Positions 44,384-55,337 of a stretch of 64,000 nt of DNA are shown here, piece by piece (position 1 is the first letter of the stretch; each line of letters starts with the position of its first letter). A model generated the notes under the pieces. The model worked only from the letters and a program-made list of their open reading frames with translations. It was not told the origin of the DNA and did not search any database. A program made the translations under genes and the position numbers. This stretch comes from PoT sp049331405 (GTDB lineage: Bacteria > Planctomycetota > Planctomycetia > Isosphaerales > Isosphaeraceae): contig NZ_CP186274.1 in NCBI RefSeq assembly GCF_049331405.1, forward strand, positions 7,130,001 through 7,194,000. Reading direction: 5' to 3'.

Positions 44384-46345
44384 TCACTTGGCCTCGAGCG
44401 CGACGCCCGAGGTCTTCGTTCCCACGATCTTCTCGAGCTGCTTCTCGACGTCGGCCGCCGAGCGGATGTTGCGGTTGACGACCTTGCCCTCGCCGTCGAC
44501 CAGGATCATCGTCGGCCAGACCACGATGCCGAGGTCATTGGCCAGCGGGTTCTTTTCCATCCCGCCGGGGATGAAGATCTGGGGCCAGGGGAGCGGGTGC
44601 TCCTTGAGGAAGTCTTCCAGGTCCTTCGACTGCTGGTCGCCGCTCACGCCGACGATCTCGAAGCCGGCGTTGTGGAACTTCTTGTAGACCTTCTCGAGCT
44701 CGGGCAGGTCACGCTTGAACAGATCGACCTCGGTCGACCAGAAGGTCAGGAGGACAGGCTTGCCGCGGAGGCGGGCGGTGTCGATCACCTCGTTACTGAG
44801 GTTCGGCCCTTTCACCGTGTAGGGCTTGCCGACGAGGTCGAGCCGCTTGATGGCGCCGGCCGCCTTCTTGCCCGGGTCGGAGTTCGGGAAGCGTTGGGCA
44901 AGCTGTTCGTAATATTTGCGAGCGTCTTCCTCTTCGGCGTTGTACTCGTTCCCGCTCGCGAGCATGAAGAGGGCGTCGGGCGTCTCGTCGGCCTCGGGGT
45001 ACTTCTCGCAGAACTCCTTGAGGTCGGCCATCCACTTCTTCTGGATGACGAGGGTGTTGTCGCTGGTGTTCTTCGCGGCGAAGACCGCGTAGATTTTTCG
45101 GAAGGCGGCGTACGACGCGATCTTGCTGTTGTCCTTGATGAAGATGTCGAAGTAGTCGAGCCCCTTGGGATAGAAGCCGGTGATGTACGCGGCGGCCAGG
45201 CTGTCGACGATCGACTTCTTGTAGACGAGCTTGTCCTCGGGCGTCTTGACGACCTTGACCACTTCCTGGAGGAGCGGGATCCGGCCGACGTGATACTCGG
45301 CGACGTCCTTCTCGCTCGAGGCCCCGGCGTTCTTCTCGTCGTAGGCGGCCAGCTTCTTGATCGCGGCCTCGAGGACGGGATCCTGCCCGGCGACTTCCGA
45401 GCGACTGTCGCGCCCGAAGATCTCGGCGCGGATGCCCCCTTCGGCGGCGAGGATCGGCTTCTTGGGGTCGACGGCCTTGGGCAGCTCGACGAACTTCCAG
45501 GTCTCGCCGATCTTGATGAGCTCGGGGGTCTGGAGGAAGGCCATCTCCTCGGGGTTCGCCTGGCCGCTCGGCGAGCCGGCGAAGATCACGGCGTTCTCAT
45601 AGAGGACGAGGTCATCCTTCAGGTTCGTCTCGGTCCCGGCGGGGATCAGGTGGGGCATCATGCCGTCGAGCCGGTTCCAGACCGTCGACTTGTTCCAGCC
45701 CTTGAGGCTTGCCTGGAGCTCGCCCACCAGCTCTTTGCGCCTCTTGGCCGACTCGACCGACTTGTCGATGATCGACTGCGGCACGCCGAGCTTCTTGAGG
45801 TCTTCGGGCGTGGCCATGACCGACTCGAGCAGGTCGCGATCCCCCATGACCAGGCTCTGGACCAGGACCTTCGAGGCCTCTTCGGCCGAGATCCGTGTCC
45901 AGTCGAGCTTGAGCTTCCACTCCTTGGGGGCGACCTCGATGTTCGTGACCTTGGCGATCCGGGTCCCGCCGGAGTTCATCCAGCGGCATTCGTCGGAGGT
46001 CTTGTCGTCGTTCAGGTCGGACTCGCGGTAGACCTCGAAGCCGTCCTGGTAGTAGCTCCACTGATCGAGCCCGCGCTTGCCGCGGGTGTCCAGGAACTTG
46101 CGGAGGAGCTTTCCTTGTTCGTCGCGGAGGGCGTAGCCGATGATCGCGGTCTTGTCGGCGTTGTGGACCGTCTCGACCTTGCACTTGGCGACCGCCTGGG
46201 GCGCCGGGACCTCGTACTCGACCCCCTTGAGACTCGGCTCGAGCTTCAAGAGGTTCTCGGGAGAAGGACTCACCTGGGCCCGAGCGACTGTCGCCCCGGC
46301 TCCGACGAGAGTGGCTGTGACGACCAAGGTTCGCAAGGACCGCAT
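44384..46345 (-). CDS. Secreted TlpA/thioredoxin-fold protein without the CxxC pair
   Basis: A 653-residue exported protein. ATG 46345 has AAGGAG seven bases upstream and begins a signal peptide (cleavage near VARAQ). The first ~490 residues are a charged, largely helical region with no family I recognise, including a TPR-like stretch near TPDALFMLASGNEYNAEEED. The last ~150 residues follow the TlpA/AhpC-TSA redoxin fold: GKPVLLTFW, IVGVSGDQQ and the cis-proline segment VVWPTMILVDGEG. The active site that should read WCxxC reads W536-STEVD, so both cysteines are missing. It is therefore unlikely to be a thiol oxidoreductase; a binding or structural role is inferred. Confidence 0.85.
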   Translation of the reverse strand: MRSLRTLVVTATLVGAGATVARAQVSPSPENLLKLEPSLKGVEYEVPAPQAVAKCKVETVHNADKTAIIGYALRDEQGKLLRKFLDTRGKRGLDQWSYYQDGFEVYRESDLNDDKTSDECRWMNSGGTRIAKVTNIEVAPKEWKLKLDWTRISAEEASKVLVQSLVMGDRDLLESVMATPEDLKKLGVPQSIIDKSVESAKRRKELVGELQASLKGWNKSTVWNRLDGMMPHLIPAGTETNLKDDLVLYENAVIFAGSPSGQANPEEMAFLQTPELIKIGETWKFVELPKAVDPKKPILAAEGGIRAEIFGRDSRSEVAGQDPVLEAAIKKLAAYDEKNAGASSEKDVAEYHVGRIPLLQEVVKVVKTPEDKLVYKKSIVDSLAAAYITGFYPKGLDYFDIFIKDNSKIASYAAFRKIYAVFAAKNTSDNTLVIQKKWMADLKEFCEKYPEADETPDALFMLASGNEYNAEEEDARKYYEQLAQRFPNSDPGKKAAGAIKRLDLVGKPYTVKGPNLSNEVIDTARLRGKPVLLTFWSTEVDLFKRDLPELEKVYKKFHNAGFEIVGVSGDQQSKDLEDFLKEHPLPWPQIFIPGGMEKNPLANDLGIVVWPTMILVDGEGKVVNRNIRSAADVEKQLEKIVGTKTSGVALEAK

Positions 46346-46789
46346 CGGAGACTCCTTTCTGGCCAGGGCCGTTGGCCCCGATGGATATCCGCACCGAGCT
46401 CCACGCGAAAAACGATCGGCAACCTGAATCGATCCGCGATCCGCCGGTTCGCCGTCACGCCGCGAGCTGTTGGTTTGTAAGATTTTCTTGGAAAATCGTT
46501 CGAGCATGTCGTTTGACCAAGCCGGTGGAATGTCCACCACGGGCATAATTGCCCCGACCGTTTTCATCGGCATTACCGGCTCTGGGCTCAAGGTGAGAAG
46601 CCCAAATCGGCCAAAACTTCCGCCTCAAGTTGTCATCCGAATGAAGCGTGGGTGGGTAAAAGCAAAGATTGTGCCGGTTCTGACGATGAGGGCGGAAAGT
46701 AAGAGGGTTGCGGGCCGCTCGCCGCACCGGCAAACTGGCGTTCAGGCCCGCTTTCATCCCGCCTCGGTCTTGAATACGAGACACCTTGC
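46346..46789. other. Divergent intergenic region with an AT-rich dyad
   Basis: A 444-base gap between the TlpA-like and alpha/beta-hydrolase genes. It contains an AT-rich dyad at 46481-46497. I see no promoter pair I would stand behind and no RNA motif. Confidence 0.45.
46481..46497. promoter_or_regulatory. Perfect dyad GATTTTC-ttg-GAAAATC
   Basis: Seven-base perfect arms with a 3-base centre, strikingly AT-rich for this genome, 136 bases upstream of the TlpA-like start. An operator is the likeliest reading; a small hairpin is the alternative. Confidence 0.35.
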
Positions 46790-47899
46790 ATGAAGGCTCG
46801 ACGATTCTCCCCATTCCCGTGCTTACTCGGCGTGATCCTGTGCTGCGGCGGACTCGGACGGGCCGCGGACGCCGGGGAGAAGCTCGAGGCCCCGGTCTAT
46901 CCAGATCACACAAAGCTCCTCGTCGTGCGCGACGCGAGCGGCCAGGAAGCCCCCGTGAAGTCGTCCTCGGACTGGCAGGTACGTCGTGCCCACATCCTGG
47001 CGCACCTCCAGGAAGTCATGGGGCCGCTCCCGGGCGGGGAACGTCGAGTCAGGCTCGATCCGAAGGTCGTTGAGACATTTGACGAACCTAAGTACATCCG
47101 CAAGAAAATCACCTATGCCAGCGAGCCTGGCGACCGTGTCCCGGCCTGGCTCTTCCTCCCCAAGCAGAACAAGGATTCTCGCAAGGCGCCCGCGGTGCTC
47201 TGCCTCCACCAGACGACCGCGATCGGCAAGGACGAGCCGGCGGGCCTGGGTGGGAAGCCGAACCTCCACTACGCCCAAGAGCTGGCCGAGCGCGGCTACG
47301 TGGTGCTGGCCCCCGACTATCCCAACTTCGGCGAGTACAAGGTCGACCCCTATGCCCTCGGATATGCGAGCGCCTCGATGAAGGGGATCTGGAACCACAT
47401 CAGGGGCGTCGATCTCCTCTGTTCGCTCGACGAGGTCGAGCCCGAGCGGATCGGCGTCATCGGCCACTCGCTGGGCGGGCACAATTCGATCTTCGTGGCC
47501 CTCTTCGACGAGCGGATCAAGGCCGTCGTCTCCTCCTGCGGGTTCAACCGCTTCCCGAACTATTACGACGGCAACATCGCCGGCTGGTCGCACAAGGGCT
47601 ATATGCCTCGCTTGAAGGACGTCTACGGGCTCGACCTGGAACGAGTGCCATTCGACTTCCCCGAGCTGATCGCCGCGATCGCCCCGCGCGGGTTCTTCAC
47701 CAACTCGCCGCTCCACGACGACAATTTTGAGGTCGAGGGGGTCCGACTCTCCATCGCGGCGGCTTCGCCCGTCTACGAACTCCTTGGCGCCAAGGATCGG
47801 CTCCAGGCCGTCTACCCCGACGCCCAGCATGACTTCCCGCCCCAAGAGCGGACGCGGGCCTACGAGTTTTTGGATGCGATGCTCAAGCCCGCGCATTGA
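46790..47899 (+). CDS. Secreted alpha/beta hydrolase (dienelactone hydrolase / acetyl-xylan-esterase-like)
   Basis: A 369-residue exported hydrolase. Residues 1-27 form a signal peptide. The core alpha/beta-hydrolase fold is visible in APAVLCLHQTTAIGKDE (oxyanion region), RGYVVLAPDYPNFGEY, the nucleophile elbow IGVIGHSLGGHNSIF (serine in GHSLGG) and the histidine in YPDAQHDFPP; the third member, an acidic residue, is probably in the ~40 residues before that histidine. Many planctomycete relatives are predicted carbohydrate esterases or peptidases; the substrate is unknown. No clear ribosome binding site precedes the ATG. It is divergent from the TlpA-like gene. Confidence 0.85.
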   Translation: MKARRFSPFPCLLGVILCCGGLGRAADAGEKLEAPVYPDHTKLLVVRDASGQEAPVKSSSDWQVRRAHILAHLQEVMGPLPGGERRVRLDPKVVETFDEPKYIRKKITYASEPGDRVPAWLFLPKQNKDSRKAPAVLCLHQTTAIGKDEPAGLGGKPNLHYAQELAERGYVVLAPDYPNFGEYKVDPYALGYASASMKGIWNHIRGVDLLCSLDEVEPERIGVIGHSLGGHNSIFVALFDERIKAVVSSCGFNRFPNYYDGNIAGWSHKGYMPRLKDVYGLDLERVPFDFPELIAAIAPRGFFTNSPLHDDNFEVEGVRLSIAAASPVYELLGAKDRLQAVYPDAQHDFPPQERTRAYEFLDAMLKPAH

Positions 47900-48000
47900 G
47901 CCCTTGAATCGACGAAACTCGTGACGCGTCCAAGGCGTTCCGCACGACGATCGAAATCGTTGCCGGAGTCGCGGAGGTGACTTGCGCTTTCAAGATCGCC

Positions 48001-48028
48001 TTGACATCCGTCACAATCCGCGTACGCT
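48001..48028 (+). promoter_or_regulatory. Sigma-70-type promoter candidate for the response regulator
   Basis: A perfect -35 TTGACA (48001-48006), a 16-base spacer and TACGCT (48023-48028) as -10, keeping the key T, A and final T. Transcription would start near 48035, about 108 bases before the coding start at 48143. Confidence 0.5.
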
Positions 48029-48142
48029 AACTTGCTTGAGGGATTCTTCCCGCGCTGGCACCAGGCGACATCACTGTTACTCGGTCACCGGCCGGTTCAA
48101 AGGAATAGTCTCCCTCCCACCTCAACCTTGGATGAGGGCGCC

Positions 48143-49573
48143 ATGGATCGACGCATCCTTGTGGTGGATGACAGCGAGCTGGTTTGTCAGCAACTTTCGC
48201 AACTCCTGGCCACACCAGATCGCCGCATCAAAGTCGCACGCGACGGAACGTCCGCACTCGAATGTTTAGTTGAGAGCAAGTTTTCCCTCGTCCTGACCGA
48301 CCTCTGGCTCCCCGGGATCAACGGCCTCGACCTGATCCGCGAGATCCGCCAGCGTGACCTCCCGGTCACGGCGATCGTGATGACGGGCAACGCCTCCATC
48401 GACTCCGCCGTCTCGGCGATGAAGCTCGGGGCCTACGACTACCTGCTCAAGCCCATCGACTCGATGCGCCTGAACGTGCTCGTGGAGCAGGCCCTCGAGG
48501 ATCGTCGCCTCCTCGACGAGGTCGAGTCCCTGCGGCAGAGCCTCCAGCAGCGGTACGCCTATTACAACATGGTCGGGACGAGCCCCAGGATGCGCGAGGT
48601 CTTCTCGCAGGTCTCCCGGGTCGCCTCCTCGAGGTGTACCGTCCTGATCACCGGCGAGACGGGCACGGGCAAGGAGCTGATCGCCCAGGCGCTCCACTTC
48701 TCCGACGCCACCCGCCACGGGCCGCTCGTCGCGGTGAACTGCGCCGCGCTCCCTGAACCTTTGCTCGAGAGCGAGTTCTTCGGGCACGAGCGAGGGGCTT
48801 TCACCGGAGCCGACCGGCAGAAGAAAGGGCGATTCGAGCAGGCGAAGGGGGGCACCCTGCTGCTCGACGAGATCGGCGAACTGCCGGTCGGCATGCAGGC
48901 CAAGCTCCTCCGGGTGCTCCAGGACGGCACGTTCGAGCGCGTCGGGGGCTCCGAGGTCATCCAGGCGGATTGCCGGATCCTCGCCGCCACCAACGTGAAC
49001 CTCGCCGAGGCCGTGGCCGCGGGCAAGTTCCGCGAGGATCTGTACTATCGGCTCAACGTCGTCGCGATCGAGTCGCCGCCGCTCCGGGATCGGGTCGACG
49101 ACATCCCGCTCCTCGTGGATCACTTCATCAAGCGGCTGCAGGAACGGCGATTGCCGTCGAAGGCGGTCGCCCGTGAGACCCTCTCGAGGCTCGCCTGCTA
49201 CGACTGGCCAGGGAATGTCCGCGAGCTCGAGCACGTCATCGAGCAAACGCTTGTAACAACCCCCGGCCCCGTCATCGAGCCGGAGAACCTGCCGCCCCAG
49301 GTCGTCTCGACTCGCGAGGAGCCGTTCAGCCTCGATTTCGACCTCCATCGGCCTCTCCAGTCGATCACGGACGAGCTGACCGAGCGCGTCGAACGGGCCT
49401 ACCTCCAGCGTGTCCTCGAACGCTTCCGCGGTCGTATCGATCGCTGTGCCGAGCATTGTGGGCTCTCCCGCCGGAGCATCAGCGAGAAGCTCCGTCGTTA
49501 CAGCATCGACAAGGCCGACTTCAAGGCGAAGGCCTCGCATCGCAAGGAAATGGCCCTGGGCGAGGCCGTCTGA
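48143..49573 (+). CDS. Sigma-54-dependent response regulator (NtrC family)
   Basis: A 476-residue transcription activator. The receiver domain (1-120) has ILVVDDSELV, the phospho-acceptor Asp53 (VLTDLWLPG), the conserved threonine (IVMTGNAS) and lysine (YLLKPIDSM). The AAA+ domain (about 145-370) has GETGTGKELIAQALH, the sigma-54-contacting GAFTGA (ERGAFTGADRQKKG), Walker B LLLDEIGE and the arginine-finger region RLNVVAIESPPLRDR. The Fis-type helix-turn-helix is at the end (IDRCAEHCGLSRRSISEKLR). When phosphorylated it should remodel sigma-54 RNA polymerase at its targets. The ATG at 48143 has GAGG upstream. No histidine kinase is adjacent, so its partner is elsewhere. Confidence 0.94.
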   Translation: MDRRILVVDDSELVCQQLSQLLATPDRRIKVARDGTSALECLVESKFSLVLTDLWLPGINGLDLIREIRQRDLPVTAIVMTGNASIDSAVSAMKLGAYDYLLKPIDSMRLNVLVEQALEDRRLLDEVESLRQSLQQRYAYYNMVGTSPRMREVFSQVSRVASSRCTVLITGETGTGKELIAQALHFSDATRHGPLVAVNCAALPEPLLESEFFGHERGAFTGADRQKKGRFEQAKGGTLLLDEIGELPVGMQAKLLRVLQDGTFERVGGSEVIQADCRILAATNVNLAEAVAAGKFREDLYYRLNVVAIESPPLRDRVDDIPLLVDHFIKRLQERRLPSKAVARETLSRLACYDWPGNVRELEHVIEQTLVTTPGPVIEPENLPPQVVSTREEPFSLDFDLHRPLQSITDELTERVERAYLQRVLERFRGRIDRCAEHCGLSRRSISEKLRRYSIDKADFKAKASHRKEMALGEAV

Positions 49574-49590
49574 ACGATCGGAGACGCACC

Positions 49591-49643
49591 AACTAGGGGC
49601 GAGGCCGGGTGACAATTCACTCGGCCTCGCCCTAGTTCTTTTC
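49591..49643 (+). terminator. Strong rho-independent terminator after the response regulator
   Basis: AACTAGGGGCGAGGCCGGGTGA (49591-49612) pairs along about 20 bases with 49617-49637, with one unpaired base, around a CAAT loop. A CTTTT tail follows. It closes the response-regulator unit. Confidence 0.85.
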
Positions 49644-49708
49644 GAAACGTTGATGTGTCCGAAGGGCTACGGGGGAGCGTTGCCCTTCGGCATCCTGAAA
49701 ATCTGCGA

Positions 49709-50758
49709 TCAGAAGGCGTCGGACGAGATCACCTCGCCGAAGTTCTTCGTCGCCATGGCCCGCCAGGGGATGGGGTTGATGCTGCTCTTGAGGAACTTGA
49801 CCGAGCCGTCGCCGAAGAGGAAGTTGGCGCCGCCGGGGTGCTGGCTCCAGTAGTCCTCGACATGGGCCTCGGGCTGGTTGATGGTGCGGGTGCCGTCCTC
49901 AAGCCCCGCCGGGCCGAGCACCTGGGTCCAGCATTCCTCGGGGGACGGGTTGAACTTGTCTGTCCCCCCTTCGACGGTTGACGTCTTGCCGAGCCAGCCG
50001 TCGATGGAGCGGGCCGTCCAGGTGACGTAACTCAGGTTGTGGCTCCGCTCGCCGATGGCGATCGTGTTGCTCGTCCCGTCGGTGATCGACGCGATGGTCG
50101 TCCGGCTGTTGCGGGAGAAGATACCCGCGGCGGTTCCGATCGACCCCTGGTTCGGCTGGTTCGTCGAGCCCGAGTTGGCGCAGACCTCGCCGATCCCATA
50201 CATGCCGACATAATTACCTCGGGCCACCGTGTCGTCGATGGCATTGCCGCTGAACGAGCCGGGATTGTTCGGGTCGGGCGGGTCCTTGAAGACCGGGATG
50301 AGCGAAGGCCCGGAGTCCGACGGGCAGAGGTAGGCCGAGATCGAGGTCTGGCTGCACGTCTGGTTCGCCGCGAAGGCGACGGACAGGCTGAAGTTGATCG
50401 AGTTGTAGAGCGGCTGCTGATCCATCTGGGAGAGGATCATGCTGCCCCAGGCCCAGCCCGAGCCGCGGTCGATCGACGTCTGATTCTCCGAATCCTGGTC
50501 GCATGGATCCGGGACGTTCGGCAGAAATGAGCTGACGTAACCCGGCGGGAAGACGTCATTGGAACTGTGATAATTGTGGAGCGCGACGCCCATCTGCTTG
50601 AGATTATTGACGCACTGGGCGCGTCGGGCCGCCTCGCGGGCTGCCTGCACGGCGGGCAATAACAGCGCGATCAAGATCGCAATAATCGCAATCACGACAA
50701 GGAGTTCGATCAGCGTGAATCCACCCTGGGATTCGCGCCGGACGCGGCGAAACACCAT
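49709..50758 (-). CDS. DUF1559 protein with prepilin-type N-terminus
   Basis: A 349-residue protein of the large planctomycete DUF1559 family. It has a prepilin-like leader (GGFTLIELLVVIAIIAILIA, residues 12-31): cleavage is expected after the glycine and the helix would form a pseudopilin stalk. Then comes the classical AARRAQCVNNLKQMGVALHN block and, near the C-terminus, the H-X9-DG motif HPGGANFLFGDG. Members are thought to be surface or pseudopilus-like filaments, but function is unproven. The ATG at 50758 has GGAGG five bases upstream and fits the leader better than one at 50770. It is a single gene, convergent with the response regulator. Confidence 0.92.
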   Translation of the reverse strand: MVFRRVRRESQGGFTLIELLVVIAIIAILIALLLPAVQAAREAARRAQCVNNLKQMGVALHNYHSSNDVFPPGYVSSFLPNVPDPCDQDSENQTSIDRGSGWAWGSMILSQMDQQPLYNSINFSLSVAFAANQTCSQTSISAYLCPSDSGPSLIPVFKDPPDPNNPGSFSGNAIDDTVARGNYVGMYGIGEVCANSGSTNQPNQGSIGTAAGIFSRNSRTTIASITDGTSNTIAIGERSHNLSYVTWTARSIDGWLGKTSTVEGGTDKFNPSPEECWTQVLGPAGLEDGTRTINQPEAHVEDYWSQHPGGANFLFGDGSVKFLKSSINPIPWRAMATKNFGEVISSDAF

Positions 50759-50913
50759 CCCAACCTCCAACCTCGCCTCGGAGCCGCCCGCGGTCTGCGC
50801 AGGACGTCTCAGGGCGTGGATAAAGCCACCTCGATTTGAGCCACTCGGGAACGTCTAGGTTGGGGGGGAATGCGCAGCGTGAAGTGCGTGGCACGATCGC
50901 CTACGGACTTCGA

Positions 50914-51261
50914 TCAGACGTTCGAGTGGTGTGGAGGTGCGCGGCCGGTCGGCCGCTGGAGGCGAAGGAGCGAAACAGGCAAATTTACCTGTTCCGCCAG
51001 GGTTTCTACGCGAGTCAGCCGGAATGAGGGGGAACCGATCAGCCAGTAGTGATGATCGGCCCGGAACTGGCAGGCGAGGCAGTGGTCCTGGACATCGGTC
51101 AGGTCGGGCGACCAGTGACCGGAGATGTGCGGCCGAGGGTCGGCGCAGCCGGCTTCGTGCTTTGCAGAGCGTTCCGACTCACTTGCGTGGTCGTGGACGC
51201 CGATTGCCAGGGTGCTGGCCAGGAGATATGCCAGCGCTAAGCACGACCGCCAACCTCTCAC
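50914..51261 (-). CDS. Small exported protein with a CxxC/histidine motif
   Basis: A 115-residue protein of no family I can name. The GTG start at 51261 has GAGG six bases upstream. A signal peptide-like N-terminus (WRSCLALAYLLASTLAIGVH) is followed by a short mature part with DHCLACQFRADHHYW: a C-x2-C pair with nearby histidines and a lone upstream cysteine (HEAGCADP). This resembles metal-binding or thiol-bearing envelope proteins of the DUF2946 type in layout only. The leader histidines (HDHASES) add to that impression. A copper- or zinc-related role is a guess. Confidence 0.65.
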   Translation of the reverse strand: MRGWRSCLALAYLLASTLAIGVHDHASESERSAKHEAGCADPRPHISGHWSPDLTDVQDHCLACQFRADHHYWLIGSPSFRLTRVETLAEQVNLPVSLLRLQRPTGRAPPHHSNV

Positions 51262-51705
51262 CGATATCCTCGCTCAGGACGCCTGCGTCCCTCATTCGTC
51301 ACGAGTGCCATGAACTCGGCTGAAAACGACGTCGATCATCTTGTGATGAATGATTCTCGGATGTCAAGCCGCGAATAATCGCGAACGCCCCAGGCATCTC
51401 CCATTCTCCTGGAACTTCACGGACCTCCCGCGAAACTTGGGCGCCTACGGTGGTGTTTCATTCCTCGGCAAGGACGAAAGGGGCCGGCGGATGCTATGAA
51501 GGATCACCGTCTACAAACGTTTACTGACGCATAGGATTTTGGATTTTTCGATACTTCATGTCGCGTCATCGGTTAGACTTTATAGTGAGCCGACGGATGA
51601 TGGCTCCTCGACCATTGCCCCCCCCAACTCTGCCCGGTATCCCGAAAGTCGGTTCCATTCGTTCAGCCCATGACGCAATTCTGCCCCTTCGGGGAGGAGG
51701 GAACG
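51262..51705. other. Divergent intergenic region, AT-rich towards the secreted protein gene
   Basis: A 444-base gap. The part from about 51500 to 51590 is AT-rich and holds TATAGT at 51581-51586, a good -10 box for the 51706 gene, but no -35 at the right distance. Nothing else recognised. Confidence 0.4.
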
Positions 51706-52185
51706 ATGGCTCGAAACACGCTTATCTTGGCGGTGGCCGTCCTGGTCGCGACCACCTTGGCGTCGGGCACCGCCGAGGCCCGAGGCTATGGCCGTTATGG
51801 TGGAGTCGCGAATACGCCGTTTGGAACCATCAACATGAATTCGCCTGAGTGGCGAGCATCCGGCGGCAACATGTTCATGTACCAGCAGCTCATGGAAGAG
51901 AAGATGATGCTGCAAGAGCAACAGATGATGATGAAGCAGCAACAGCAGTACATGCAGATGATGCAGAAGCAGGCGAAACAGCAGAAGAATCAGCCCAAGT
52001 CCCAGGATACGTCCCCATTCAATAACGTGACGAGCCTGACATCGACCAAGAAGAAGAAGGGCCGCAAGCCGACGAAGAAGCCTGCCATGTCGAGCACCGA
52101 GGCGAAGAAGCCGGTACCGAACGACTCGAAGGAAAAACCGGCTGCCGTCGCCGATTCATCCAAGCCGAAAGCCGACGCGAAGTAG
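51706..52185 (+). CDS. Secreted Met/Gln-rich protein of low complexity
   Basis: A 159-residue exported protein. The ATG at 51706 follows GGAGGAGGG, and residues 1-26 form a signal peptide ending TAEARG. The mature part has three zones: a glycine/tyrosine-rich start (GYGRYGGVANTPFG), a methionine/glutamine-rich stretch at about 48-90 (for example MMLQEQQMMMKQQQQYM), and a lysine/proline-rich basic tail. No enzyme fold is visible. Met-rich runs can bind copper(I) and Lys-rich tails can bind nucleic acid or polyanions, but neither is shown here. A terminator follows at 52295-52329. Confidence 0.75.
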   Translation: MARNTLILAVAVLVATTLASGTAEARGYGRYGGVANTPFGTINMNSPEWRASGGNMFMYQQLMEEKMMLQEQQMMMKQQQQYMQMMQKQAKQQKNQPKSQDTSPFNNVTSLTSTKKKKGRKPTKKPAMSSTEAKKPVPNDSKEKPAAVADSSKPKADAK

Positions 52186-52290
52186 TCCGGCCACTCCGCC
52201 GTTATCCACGGACGCGGTTGTGAAGGACCAGATCGTGGGGCGATTACTTGCCTAACAAAGTCTCGGCGGACTTCATCTGATCGGCCACGA

Positions 52291-52338
52291 AAAACGCCAT
52301 CGACCTCCCGTTTAGGGAGGCCGATGGCGCTTGGTTTT
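52291..52338. terminator. Bidirectional terminator between the Met/Gln-rich gene and clpB
   Basis: CGCCATCGaCCTCCC (52295-52309) pairs with GGGAGGcCGATGGCG (52315-52329), with one A/C mismatch and a 5-base loop. A-run before and TTGGTTTT after give T-tracts on both strands, so it can stop both convergent transcripts. Confidence 0.85.
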
Positions 52339-52367
52339 CAAATCAGATCAACCAGGCGGGGCGAACC

Positions 52368-54998
<2,631 letters not shown>

Positions 54999-55337
54999 AT
55001 GTTCACCTCGAGGCGATCGAAAACGCCTGGTGGAGAATCGAAATTCCGATTTGAGTAAGTGATGGTATCACTACGAAGTCGGCTGCTCGTTTGTTCGCCG
55101 ATTCAGATGTGTCGTAGTGAATTTCACTCATGGGAGGCCGCGAGGCCGCCGCGCGCGTTCCGGGGTCCTGGCCGGTTCCGCGAAGGCTTGTGGAACCGGC
55201 GCTCGGCGCAAAGGAACGACCGGGGCGCCCTTGAATGTCGGAAGCACGACCCGGTCGAAAACCCATGATTGGGCCTCGGTTCGAATTCTAGGCGAGGTCG
55301 AGTGGTTGCCCGACCCCGGGGAGCCGAAGACGCGGCC
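54999..55337. other. Upstream region of clpB
   Basis: A 339-base gap with several dyads. The operator-like ones are listed at 55059-55127. A 9-base hairpin GCCGGTTCC/GGAACCGGC lies at 55171-55200 and could end the transcript of the small gene at 55338. No CIRCE, HAIR or clear sigma-32 promoter was found by eye. Confidence 0.45.
55059..55127. promoter_or_regulatory. Paired dyads upstream of clpB, possible operators
   Basis: Two similar GTGA...TCAC palindromes, GTGAtggtaTCAC (55059-55071) and GTGAattTCAC (55117-55127), sit 46 bases apart. They are also linked by a 9-base inverted repeat, TCACTACGA (55068-55076) and TCGTAGTGA (55112-55120). They lie 61-129 bases upstream of clpB and could bind a regulator or form a stem. 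Confidence 0.4.

Noticed and set aside
44333..46480. 715-residue plus-strand frame opposite the TlpA-like gene
   Set aside because: Low-complexity antisense composition; the minus-strand gene has a ribosome binding site, signal peptide and a redoxin fold.
55262..55310. GGTTCGAATTC, similar to a tRNA T-arm
   Set aside because: No acceptor stem, anticodon arm or CCA end fits around it.
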